Made by a program: the position numbers and the translations under genes
DNA from: Deinococcus grandis
Lineage (GTDB): Bacteria > Deinococcota > Deinococci > Deinococcales > Deinococcaceae
Direction: 5' to 3'
Assembly: GCF_001485435.1 (NCBI RefSeq)
Contig: NZ_BCMS01000001.1
Span: 2,613,501 to 2,677,500, forward strand
DNA length: 64,000 nucleotides
Shown here: positions 22,138 through 30,242 of the stretch, one piece after another
How positions within the stretch are numbered: position 1 is the first letter of the stretch
Layout of the letters: the number at the start of each line of letters is the position of its first letter
The notes under the pieces: generated by a model
What the model saw: the letters and a program-made list of their open reading frames with translations, nothing else
Database searches by the model: none
What the model was told of the DNA's origin: nothing

Positions 22138-24510
22138 TCAGTCGCTCGCGGTGGCGCTCTGGGCGTCGCGAACGGCGCGCCAGACTTTCTCGCGGGTCAG
22201 GGGCATGTCGATGTGCGTGACACCCAGGGGGGCGAGGGCGTCCATGACGGCGTTCACGAACGCGGCGGGGCTGCCGACGTTGGGGCTCTCGCCGACGCCT
22301 TTGGCGCCGATGGGGTGGTGGGGGCTGGGGGTGACGGTGCTGCCGGTTTCCCAGACGGGGGATTCGACGGCGGTGGGGATCAGGTATTCCATGAAGTTCG
22401 GGGCGAGGTTGTTGCCCTGTTCGTCGTAGGGGATTTCCTGCATGAAGGCGATGGCGAAGCCCTCGGTGAGGCCGCCGTGGACCTGTCCTTCGACGATCAT
22501 GGGGTTGATGACGGTGCCGCAGTCGTCCACGGCGAGGAAGCGGCGGACCTTGACTTCGCCGGTGTCGGCGTCGACGTCCACGACGGCGATGTACGCGCCG
22601 TGCGGGAAGGTCATGTTGGGCGGGTCGTAGTACAGGCTGGCTTCCAGGCCGGGCTCAACCCCTTCGCCGGGGTTGGTGTACGCGGCGAACGCGACGTCTT
22701 TCATGGTGACGGAGCGGTCGGGGGCGCCCATGACCTGGAACTTGTGGTCGGTCCATTCGATGTCGTCGGGGGACGCTTCGAGGAGGTGCGCGGCGACTTT
22801 CTTCGCTTTCTCGCGGACGCGGCGGGCGGCGAGGGCGATGGCGGCGCCGGCGACGGGGGTGCTGCGGCTGGCGTAGGTGCCCAGGCCGTAGGGGGCGGTG
22901 TCGGTGTCGCCTTCTTCCACGAGGATGTTCTCGGCGTCCAGGCCGAGTTCCTCGGAGACGATCTGCGCCCAGGTGGTCTCGTGGCCCTGGCCCTGGCTCT
23001 TGGTGCCGGCGCGGACGATGCCGGTGCCGGTGGGGTGGATGCGGATCTCGGCGCTGTCGAACATCTTGATGCCGAGGATGTCGAAGTGTTTGCTGGGTCC
23101 GGCGCCGACGACTTCGGTGAAGGTGCTGATGCCGATGCCCATGTACTCGCCGCGGGCGCGTTTCTCGGCCTGTTCCTTGCGCAGGTCGGCGTACCCGATC
23201 TGGTTGAGGGCCTTGTCGAGCGTTCCGGCGTAGTCGCCGCTGTCGTACGTGAAGCCCAGCGCGCTCTGGTACGGGAAGGCTTCTTTCTGCACGAAGTTCT
23301 TGTGGCGCAGTTCGGCGGGGTCCATGTCGAGTGTGCGGGCCAGGATGTCCATGCCGCGTTCGATGGCGTAGCTGGCTTCCGTCACGCGGAACGAGCAGCG
23401 GTACGCCACACCCCCGGGGGCCTTGTTCGTGAAGTACGCGTCGAGTTCGGTGAACGCGACGGGGAAGTCGTAGCTGCCGGTGACGATGCCGAACATCCCG
23501 GCGGGGTACTGGGTGGGGTCGGCGGCGGCGTCGAACGCGCCGTGGTCGGCGACCGTCTTGACTTTCAGGGCGGTGACGGTGCCGTCCTTTTTCGCGCCGA
23601 TGGTGACGTCCATGTGGTAGTCGCGGGCGAAGCCGGTGGTGGTGAGGTTCTCGGTGCGGGTCTCGATCCACTTGACCGGGGTCTTGAGGATCAGCGCGCC
23701 GACGATGGCGCACACGTAGCCGGGGTACACCGGGACCTTGTTGCCGAAGCCCCCGCCGATGTCGGGCGCGACCACGCGGATCTTGTCTTCGGGGATGCCG
23801 GTCACCAGGGAGATCGCGGTGCGGTACACGTGCGGCGCCTGACTGGTGACGTGGAAGTGCAGGCGGCCCATCGCGTCGAACTGCGCGACGCAGCCGCAGG
23901 GTTCCAGCGGGGCGGGGTGGCAGCGCGGGGCGTACACGCGTTCGTTGACGGTGACCTCGGCGCCGTCCAGGGCGGCGTCGGTGCCGCTGCGGTCGCCGCT
24001 TTCCCAGTGGTAGATGTGGTTGGTCTTGTTGTCGCGGTCGTCGCGGAGGATGACCTCGTCCTTCATGGCGTCGAAGGGCGTGGTGACGGGGTCGAGGGGG
24101 TCGTAGTCCACCTCGACGAGTTCGGCGGCATCCAGGGCGGCCTCGCGGGTGTCGGCGAACACCGCGGCGACTTCCTGGTGCTGGAAGAGGACCTTGCCGA
24201 CGGCGAGGACCATCTGCTTGTCGAAGCCGTGGAAGGTGGGCAGCCACCCGAGGTTCGCCGCGACGAGGTCCTCGCCGGTGATGACGGCTTTCACGCCGGG
24301 CACGGCCAGCGCGGCCGTCTTGTCGATGGAGCGGATGCGGGCGTGCGGGTAGGGGCTGTGCACGATGACCATGCTGAGCATGCCGGGCAGGCGGATGTCG
24401 TCCACGTAGTTGCCGTTGCCGGTCAGGAAGCGCGGGTCCTCCTTGCGTTTCATGCTGCGGCCCACGCTGTAGCACTGCTTCTCGCTGCCGTTGTTGGTGT
24501 CGGTGCTCAC
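22138..24510 (-). CDS. coxL: Aerobic carbon monoxide dehydrogenase large subunit (form I)
   Basis: The 790-residue molybdopterin subunit oxidises CO to CO2 at a Mo-Cu centre. The form I signature AYRCSFR is at 369-375, with Cys372 as the copper-binding residue. Other hallmarks are the N-terminal VGRSMKRKEDPRFLTGNG, IGGGFGNKVPVYPGY for the cofactor, and KGVGESPNVGSPAAF near the C-terminus with the conserved catalytic Glu. Form II enzymes have a different loop here, so this is a genuine CO dehydrogenase and not a generic aldehyde oxidase. The GTG start overlaps the coxS stop (GTGA), giving a coupled M-S-L operon, the order usual for form I. No coxD, E, F or G genes are in the window. A long open frame on the opposite strand is a composition shadow. 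Confidence 0.95.
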   Translation of the reverse strand: MSTDTNNGSEKQCYSVGRSMKRKEDPRFLTGNGNYVDDIRLPGMLSMVIVHSPYPHARIRSIDKTAALAVPGVKAVITGEDLVAANLGWLPTFHGFDKQMVLAVGKVLFQHQEVAAVFADTREAALDAAELVEVDYDPLDPVTTPFDAMKDEVILRDDRDNKTNHIYHWESGDRSGTDAALDGAEVTVNERVYAPRCHPAPLEPCGCVAQFDAMGRLHFHVTSQAPHVYRTAISLVTGIPEDKIRVVAPDIGGGFGNKVPVYPGYVCAIVGALILKTPVKWIETRTENLTTTGFARDYHMDVTIGAKKDGTVTALKVKTVADHGAFDAAADPTQYPAGMFGIVTGSYDFPVAFTELDAYFTNKAPGGVAYRCSFRVTEASYAIERGMDILARTLDMDPAELRHKNFVQKEAFPYQSALGFTYDSGDYAGTLDKALNQIGYADLRKEQAEKRARGEYMGIGISTFTEVVGAGPSKHFDILGIKMFDSAEIRIHPTGTGIVRAGTKSQGQGHETTWAQIVSEELGLDAENILVEEGDTDTAPYGLGTYASRSTPVAGAAIALAARRVREKAKKVAAHLLEASPDDIEWTDHKFQVMGAPDRSVTMKDVAFAAYTNPGEGVEPGLEASLYYDPPNMTFPHGAYIAVVDVDADTGEVKVRRFLAVDDCGTVINPMIVEGQVHGGLTEGFAIAFMQEIPYDEQGNNLAPNFMEYLIPTAVESPVWETGSTVTPSPHHPIGAKGVGESPNVGSPAAFVNAVMDALAPLGVTHIDMPLTREKVWRAVRDAQSATASD

Positions 24511-25070
24511 TGGGCGCCTCCCGTGGCGGTGTCCTGTCCGGTGGCGGCGGCGGTCAGGGCGTCCAGGGGGCTGCCCTGGTCCTCACGCATGACCCGCGCG
24601 GCCTGCTGGACGGCCTTGACGATGTTGTTGTAGCCGGTGCAGCGGCACAGGTTGCCGCCCAGGAACTCGCGGACCTCCTGATCGGTCGGGTCCGGGTTGT
24701 GTTCCAGCATGGCCTTGGCGGTCATGAGCATGCCGGGCGTGCAGTACCCGCACTGCAGGCCGTGCTGGTCCCAGAACGCCTGCTGCAGGGGGTGCAGGTT
24801 GCCGGGCGCGCCGAGGCCCTCGACGGTGGTGATCTCGCGGCCCTCGGCCTGCACGGCGTACATGGTGCAGGACTTCACGGGGGTGTCCCCGTCGAGCAGC
24901 ACCACGCAGCACCCGCACGAGGAGCTGTCGCAGCCGACGTGCGTGCCCTTCAGGCCGGTGTCGCGGATGGCGTACGCGAGCAGGGTGCGCGGCTCGACGC
25001 TCTGGGTGTGGGTCTGGCCGTTGATGGTCAGGGTGACGGTGGTCTTCGCTCCGGTTTCGGCGGTGGTCAT
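24507..25070 (-). CDS. coxS: Carbon monoxide dehydrogenase small [2Fe-2S] subunit
   Basis: This 187-residue subunit carries two [2Fe-2S] clusters that pass electrons from the Mo-Cu site to FAD. The plant-type N-terminal cluster has GCDSSSCGCC plus a later Cys in KSCTMY; the second, helical cluster has CGYCTPGM and LCRCTGYNNI. It starts with ATG at 25070, overlapping the coxM stop (ATGA), and ends in TGA overlapping the coxL GTG. Beyond residue ~165 the tail is Ala/Thr-rich and not conserved. A longer upstream frame is antisense-like and rejected. Confidence 0.95.
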   Translation of the reverse strand: MTTAETGAKTTVTLTINGQTHTQSVEPRTLLAYAIRDTGLKGTHVGCDSSSCGCCVVLLDGDTPVKSCTMYAVQAEGREITTVEGLGAPGNLHPLQQAFWDQHGLQCGYCTPGMLMTAKAMLEHNPDPTDQEVREFLGGNLCRCTGYNNIVKAVQQAARVMREDQGSPLDALTAAATGQDTATGGAQ

Positions 25071-25954
25071 GCGGTGGCTCCCAGGGTGACGTTCAGGCGC
25101 CCGGCGGCGCGGCGCAGGCCACGCGCGACGAGCACGCGGGCCATGTCCTTCTTGTACTCGGCGCTGCCGCGCGTGTCCGCGAACGGGTCGCTGGCCAGCC
25201 GGGCTTCCTCGGCGGCGGCCTGGATCAGCGCCTCGGTCAGGGTCTGCCCGACCAGGATGCGTTCGGCGGCCTCGACGCGCACGGGGCGCGGTCCGGCGGC
25301 AGTCAGGGCGACCCCGGCCTCGGTCACGCGGCCCTGTTCGTCCAGCGTGAGCTGCACGGCGGCGGCGGCGGTGGCGTAGTCGCCGACCTTGCGTTCGATC
25401 TTCTGGTACGCGCCGTGGGTGCGTTCGCCGGGCGTGGGGAAGCGGACCTCGGTCGCCATCTCGCCCTCGCGCAGGTCGGTCTGGAAGGAGTCGACCAGCC
25501 ACTCGTCGATGGGCACCTCGCGTTCACCTTCGGGGCCGCGCACGATGACGACGGCGCGGGCCGCGAGGGCCGCCGCGCCCCAGTCGCCGCTGGGGTCGTT
25601 GTGGCACAGGCTGCCGACGACCGTGCCGGTGCAGCGCACGACCGGGTCAGCGACGACGTCGCCGGTGTCGGTCAGGAGGCTGTAGCGGGCGCGGACGTTC
25701 GCGTCGCGTTCCAGGGTCACGTCGGCGGTCATGGCGCCCACGCGCAGGTACCCGCCTTCTTCACGCAGGTACTTCAGTTCGCTCAGCGGGCCGATGTCGA
25801 CCAGGACGGTGGGGCGGGCCAGCCGGTAGCGCATGGCCGGGATCAGGCTCTGCCCGCCGGCCAGGATGCGGGCGTCACTGCCGTGGCGGGCCAGTGCGGC
25901 CAGGGCTTCCTCTGCGGAATGGGCGCGGATGTAATCGAATGCAGCTGGAAACAC
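25067..25954 (-). CDS. coxM: Carbon monoxide dehydrogenase FAD subunit
   Basis: This 295-residue flavoprotein completes the (LMS)2 enzyme. The two FAD-binding motifs are AGGQSLIPAMRYRLARP and GTVVGSLCHNDPSGD, matching the AGGHSLLP and TIGGN-type motifs of the family. It is the first gene of the operon. The start is GTG (VFPAAFDYIRAHS), since the family begins with xPxxFxY, with AAGGGGG 5 nt upstream; the frame continues upstream without family similarity. The upstream ~160 bp are AT-richer than the genes and contain an inverted repeat at 26036-26062 that may be an operator. Confidence 0.93.
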   Translation of the reverse strand: MFPAAFDYIRAHSAEEALAALARHGSDARILAGGQSLIPAMRYRLARPTVLVDIGPLSELKYLREEGGYLRVGAMTADVTLERDANVRARYSLLTDTGDVVADPVVRCTGTVVGSLCHNDPSGDWGAAALAARAVVIVRGPEGEREVPIDEWLVDSFQTDLREGEMATEVRFPTPGERTHGAYQKIERKVGDYATAAAAVQLTLDEQGRVTEAGVALTAAGPRPVRVEAAERILVGQTLTEALIQAAAEEARLASDPFADTRGSAEYKKDMARVLVARGLRRAAGRLNVTLGATA

Positions 25955-26035
25955 GTTTTCCCCCTTGTGGACCGGCGCGCGGGCCGGACACGCGAACGAA
26001 CGGTGCCGGATGAACTGTGATCTTGACCATAAAGA

Positions 26036-26062
26036 GTATGAACCCTTTCTGAAGGTTCGTAC
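26036..26062. promoter_or_regulatory. Inverted repeat upstream of coxM (candidate operator)
   Basis: GTATGAACC and GGTTCGTAC form 9-bp arms with one mismatch around a 9-bp spacer, 82 bp upstream of the coxM GTG. I see no clear -35/-10 pair here. The 477-bp gap between coxM and katA is filled by this site, the katA terminator and two tandem repeats. Confidence 0.4.
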
Positions 26063-26111
26063 AGCGGGAATGACTACAGGACGCCCGGTCAGCAGGCAGC
26101 TGGGCGAACAG

Positions 26112-26138
26112 AAAAAACCCACCCCGGTCAGGGTGGGT
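26112..26138 (-). terminator. Terminator downstream of katA
   Basis: ACCCACCC pairs with GGGTGGGT and is followed by six T on the minus strand. It lies ~300 bp beyond the katA stop, so the katA transcript may include both repeats. Confidence 0.75.
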
Positions 26139-26160
26139 CTGGGTGCCTGGGGGGTGGGTC

Positions 26161-26296
26161 ATACGGATTCCGTTTGTTTCGTTGACAGAGCGGAAGATCA
26201 CCGATCTGTCAACTCCACGTCCGGAACCCGTTTCGCTCCTTCTCGCATCCGCTCGGATTGAATGGTTTGCACAAACCATTCAATCGGAGTCCGTAT
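26161..26296 (+). repeat. ~135-bp covarying repeat, copy 2
   Basis: The ends are ATACGGATTCCG and CGGAGTCCGTAT. Hairpin 1 pairs ACAGA..CGG with CCG..TCTGT, and hairpin 2 is a perfect 14-bp stem (GATTGAATGGTTTG with CAAACCATTCAATC). It lies one base from copy 3 in the same orientation. Confidence 0.92.
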
Positions 26297-26297
26297 C

Positions 26298-26432
26298 ATA
26301 CGGATTCCGTCTGTTTCGCTGACAACCGGGAACTACACCGGGTTGCCAACTCCACGTCCGGAACCCGTTCTTCTCCTACTCGCATCCGCTCGGATTGAAC
26401 GGCTGTACAAGCCATTCAACCGGAGTCCGTAT
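26298..26432 (+). repeat. ~135-bp covarying repeat, copy 3
   Basis: It has the same ends as copy 2. Hairpin 1 pairs AACC..GG with CC..GGTT. The last base is also the last base of the katA stop codon (read on the minus strand, TGA runs into TACGG). Confidence 0.92.
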
Positions 26433-28051
26433 CAGTCGTCGGCGCCGACGACCATCTCGCGCGAGGGGGTCTGGTCGCCCCCGGCGGCGTTCGTGTGCGT
26501 CTCGGTGAGGATGCCGCTCAGTTCCGGGTGCCCCTCGGCCTTCTTCTGCCTGATGCCGTCGCGGACGTTCCCGGCGAGTTCAGCGGAGACCCGTTCCAGG
26601 TGCCCGATGAAGCGGTCGGCGATGAAGGCGGGCACGTCGGCCAGCGCGCCGGCGAAGTTCATGGCGAGGCGCTTGCGCTCGTCGGGCTGCATGACGGCGT
26701 ACAGGTCGCGCGGCTGGCCGTACAGGTCGGTGTCGTCCTCGGGCCAGCCGTAGCGGTCGGCGAGGCTGCCCAGCGGCATGGGGGGTTCCTGCGGGGTGCC
26801 GTCCGCGACGGCGGGGCCGCCGTACGAGTTCGGTTCGTACACGGGCGTGCCGCCGAAGTTCCCGTCGAAGCGCGTCTGGCCGTCGCGGTGGTAGGTCATG
26901 ACCGGGCAGGCGGCCTTGTTGACGGGCAGCGCGGCGTAGTTGATGCCGATGCGGTAGCGGTGCGCGTCGGCGTAGCTCATGAGGCGCGCCTGGAGCATCT
27001 TGTCGGGGCTGGCGCCGAAACCGCGCGGCATGTTGCTGGGTTCGAACGCCGCCTGTTCGATCTCCGCGAAGTAGTTCTGGGGGTTCTCGTTCAGTTCGAA
27101 TTCCCCGACCTGCATCAGCGGGTAGTCCGCGTGCGGCCACACCTTGGTCAGGTCGAAGGGGTTGATGTGGTACGTCTCGGCGTCCGCCTCGGGCATCACC
27201 TGGATGCTGACGGTCCACCTGGGGTGCTCGCCGCGTTCGATGGCGTCGAACAGGTCCTGGAAGTGGTAGTCGGGGTTCGCGGCGGCGATCTTCGCGGCGA
27301 CCTCCTCGGTGAGGTTCTGCACGCCCTGCTGGCTGTGGAAGTGCCACTTCACGTAGAAGCGCTCGCCTTGTTCGTTCCACAGGCTGTAGGTGTGGCTGGA
27401 GTAGCCGTTCATGAACCGGAACGAGCGGGGCAGGCCACGGTCGCCGAACAGGTACATGACCTGATGCAGGCTCTCGGGGCGCAGGCCCCAGAAGTCGAAC
27501 TGCATGGCGTTGCTGCGCCGCCCGGTGACGGGGTGGCGTTTCTGGCTGTGGATGAAGTCCTGGAATTTGATGGCGTCGCGCACGAAGAAGATCGGGGTGT
27601 TGTTGCCGACCATGTCCCAGTTGCCGTCCTCGGTGTAGAACTTCAGCGCGAAGCCGCGCGGGTCGCGGACGGTGTCGGCGAAGCCCTTCTCCCCGGCGAC
27701 GGTGCTGAAGCGGGCCAGCATGCGGCACTCGGTGCCTTCCTTCTGGAAGAGTTTCGCGGCCGTGAGTTCCGGGATGGCGCGCGTGACGCGGAAGGTGCCG
27801 AAGGCGCCGCTGCCCTTGGCGTGCACGACGCGTTCGGGGACGCGTTCGCGGTTGAAGTGCGCCATGCGTTCGAGCAGGTGCCAGTCCTGCAGCAGCACGG
27901 GGCCGCGCTGTCCGGCGGTGAGGCTGTTGGTGTTGCTGGGGACCAGATTCCCGGAGTGGTTGGTCAGGGGCGCGCCGGGGGCCTGGGGCGCGGTGGTCTG
28001 CATGTCGGGGGATTCGGTGGGGGCGTAGGACGCGGCGTTCTTCTCGGGCAT
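26432..28051 (-). CDS. katA: Monofunctional haem catalase (small-subunit type)
   Basis: The 539-residue enzyme disproportionates hydrogen peroxide and is a main antioxidant defence. The active-site His is in RVVHAKGSGAFGTF, the Asn in DMVGNNTPIFF, and the proximal haem-ligand Tyr in RLMSYADAHRYR. Length fits a small-subunit clade catalase like D. radiodurans KatE1; there is no extra C-terminal flavodoxin-like domain. ATG at 28051 is preceded by CAGGAG 7 nt away; an in-frame extension upstream (MPPRPHRTQECA) lacks family similarity. A Fur-like palindromic AT-rich stretch lies 50-75 bp upstream, suggesting metal- or peroxide-dependent control. Two tandem repeats follow the stop directly. Confidence 0.95.
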   Translation of the reverse strand: MPEKNAASYAPTESPDMQTTAPQAPGAPLTNHSGNLVPSNTNSLTAGQRGPVLLQDWHLLERMAHFNRERVPERVVHAKGSGAFGTFRVTRAIPELTAAKLFQKEGTECRMLARFSTVAGEKGFADTVRDPRGFALKFYTEDGNWDMVGNNTPIFFVRDAIKFQDFIHSQKRHPVTGRRSNAMQFDFWGLRPESLHQVMYLFGDRGLPRSFRFMNGYSSHTYSLWNEQGERFYVKWHFHSQQGVQNLTEEVAAKIAAANPDYHFQDLFDAIERGEHPRWTVSIQVMPEADAETYHINPFDLTKVWPHADYPLMQVGEFELNENPQNYFAEIEQAAFEPSNMPRGFGASPDKMLQARLMSYADAHRYRIGINYAALPVNKAACPVMTYHRDGQTRFDGNFGGTPVYEPNSYGGPAVADGTPQEPPMPLGSLADRYGWPEDDTDLYGQPRDLYAVMQPDERKRLAMNFAGALADVPAFIADRFIGHLERVSAELAGNVRDGIRQKKAEGHPELSGILTETHTNAAGGDQTPSREMVVGADD

Positions 28052-28101
28052 GGCGCACTCCTGGGTTCGGTGGGGGCGAGGTGGCATCGGACCCCCCAAA
28101 C

Positions 28102-28125
28102 TTAATAGGAATGCTTCTCAATAAA
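28102..28125. promoter_or_regulatory. Fur-like AT-rich site upstream of katA
   Basis: The AT-rich stretch TTAATAGGAATGCTTCTCAA resembles the GAGAATGATTCTC-type sites of Fur/Mur/PerR regulators, and stands out in GC-rich DNA. The match is partial. Confidence 0.4.
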
Positions 28126-28171
28126 GTGAGGGGGACGTCAGACTTCCATGAAGCTCTCCCTCACGCCGTTC

Positions 28172-28600
28172 TCACGGACGCCGCTCGATCACGTACGACC
28201 GCCCACCCTGCACGCCCACCGTCACCCGCGCTGCGCCGTCCTCCACCCGCACCTCGCACGATTGCGCCTGCGCGGGCAGCGGCCCCGGCACGGCGTCCAC
28301 GCACGCCTGCGTGAACCCCACGTTCGGCGACGGCTTCCCCGCCAGCACAGCGTCCGCCACGCGCGCCGCGTAATCCCGCACGCCCCGCCCCTGCCACGCC
28401 AGCGTCGCCACCACCACACCCACCAGCGCGAAGAACACCACCAGCACCACCACGAACGTCCGCACACTGCGCGCCCGCATCTCCGGCGTCACCTCGCGCA
28501 GCTCCCCATCCCCGCGCAACCCCGGCCCCCCCGGCCGGGCAGTTGGTTGGGCAGACGGCTGGGCAGTTCGCTTGGCAGACGGGCGGGGACGCGGACTCAC
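28172..28600 (-). CDS. Hypothetical single-pass membrane protein (142 aa)
   Basis: The N-terminal ~45 residues are Pro/Arg-rich and cytoplasmic, followed by one strong membrane helix (TFVVVLVVFFALVGVVVATLAW) and an ~75-residue exported domain with two Cys (QACVDAV and QSCEVRVEDG) that could form a disulfide. No named family is recognised. GTG at 28600 is chosen because TAGGGT lies 6 nt upstream. It is divergently placed from the next gene, whose start is 45 bp away. Confidence 0.75.
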   Translation of the reverse strand: MSPRPRPSAKRTAQPSAQPTARPGGPGLRGDGELREVTPEMRARSVRTFVVVLVVFFALVGVVVATLAWQGRGVRDYAARVADAVLAGKPSPNVGFTQACVDAVPGPLPAQAQSCEVRVEDGAARVTVGVQGGRSYVIERRP

Positions 28601-28606
28601 CCCCTC

Positions 28607-28612
28607 ACCCTA
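28607..28612 (-). promoter_or_regulatory. -10 element TAGGGT for the 142-residue membrane protein
   Basis: The spacing to the GTG start is 6 nt. It lies back to back with the next promoter, only 20 bp away. Confidence 0.5.
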
Positions 28613-28631
28613 GCGCCGCGGGCAGGCAGGG

Positions 28632-28637
28632 TACACT
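28632..28637 (+). promoter_or_regulatory. -10 element TACACT for the saccharopine dehydrogenase-family gene
   Basis: The spacing to the ATG at 28645 is 7 nt. Confidence 0.55.
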
Positions 28638-28644
28638 GACCCCC

Positions 28645-29862
<1,218 letters not shown>

Positions 29863-29874
29863 ACCACCCCATCA

Positions 29875-29916
29875 GGACCGTGCGCCGCTCCCTCCTCGGG
29901 CGGCGCACGTCCTTTT
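29875..29916 (+). terminator. Strong Rho-independent terminator
   Basis: GGAC-GTGCGCCGC pairs with GCGGCGCAC-GTCC (13 bp, one bulge) and is followed by TTTT. It separates the saccharopine dehydrogenase-family gene from the YciI-like gene. Confidence 0.9.
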
Positions 29917-29926
29917 ATGCCCCCGG

Positions 29927-29932
29927 TACACT
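29927..29932 (+). promoter_or_regulatory. -10 element TACACT for the YciI-like gene
   Basis: It ends 6 nt before the ATG at 29939 and begins only 11 bp after the preceding terminator. Confidence 0.5.
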
Positions 29933-29938
29933 GCGCGC

Positions 29939-30235
29939 ATGCACTTCCTGCTGCTGTACCGCGACCTCGTCCCCGACTACGTCACGCGGCGCGAACCGCT
30001 GCGGGCCGCCCACCTCATGCACGCACAGGCTGCCGCCGACCGGGGAGAACTGCTGCTGGCAGGCGCGCTGACCGACCCGGTGGACGGCGCCGCCCTGCTG
30101 TTCCAGGGCGACACCCCGGACGCCGCCGAGCAGTTCGCCCGCACCGACCCCTACGTGCTGGGCGGCCTGATCGGCAGCTGGGAGGTGCGGCGCTGGCACA
30201 CGGTGGTCGGGGCGGGCGCGGCGCACCGGCCCTGA
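29939..30235 (+). CDS. YciI-like protein (98 aa)
   Basis: This small alpha/beta ferredoxin-like protein opens with MHFLLLYRDLVPDYVTRREPLRAAHL, has the family pattern GELLLAGALTDPVDGAALLF in the middle and DPYVLGGLIGSWEVRRWHTVVG at the end. YciI-like domains include a dechlorinase and many uncharacterised proteins; the conserved His and Asp that line the cleft are present as AHLMHAQ and DPY. Function is unassigned. It converges on the ABC permease gene with 7 bp between stops. Confidence 0.85.
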   Translation: MHFLLLYRDLVPDYVTRREPLRAAHLMHAQAAADRGELLLAGALTDPVDGAALLFQGDTPDAAEQFARTDPYVLGGLIGSWEVRRWHTVVGAGAAHRP

Positions 30236-30242
30236 CGGTCGG

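Noticed and set aside
22030..24633. 867-codon plus-strand frame opposite coxL
   Set aside because: Gly/Val/Asp-rich translation with no domain, exactly opposite a gene with the CO dehydrogenase signature.
26161..26432. Tandem repeat pair considered as a CRISPR or CRISPR remnant
   Set aside because: Units are ~135 bp, directly adjacent (one base between), with internal hairpins and no spacers.
26495..28105. 536-codon plus-strand frame opposite katA
   Set aside because: No recognisable motif; katA has all catalytic residues on the other strand.
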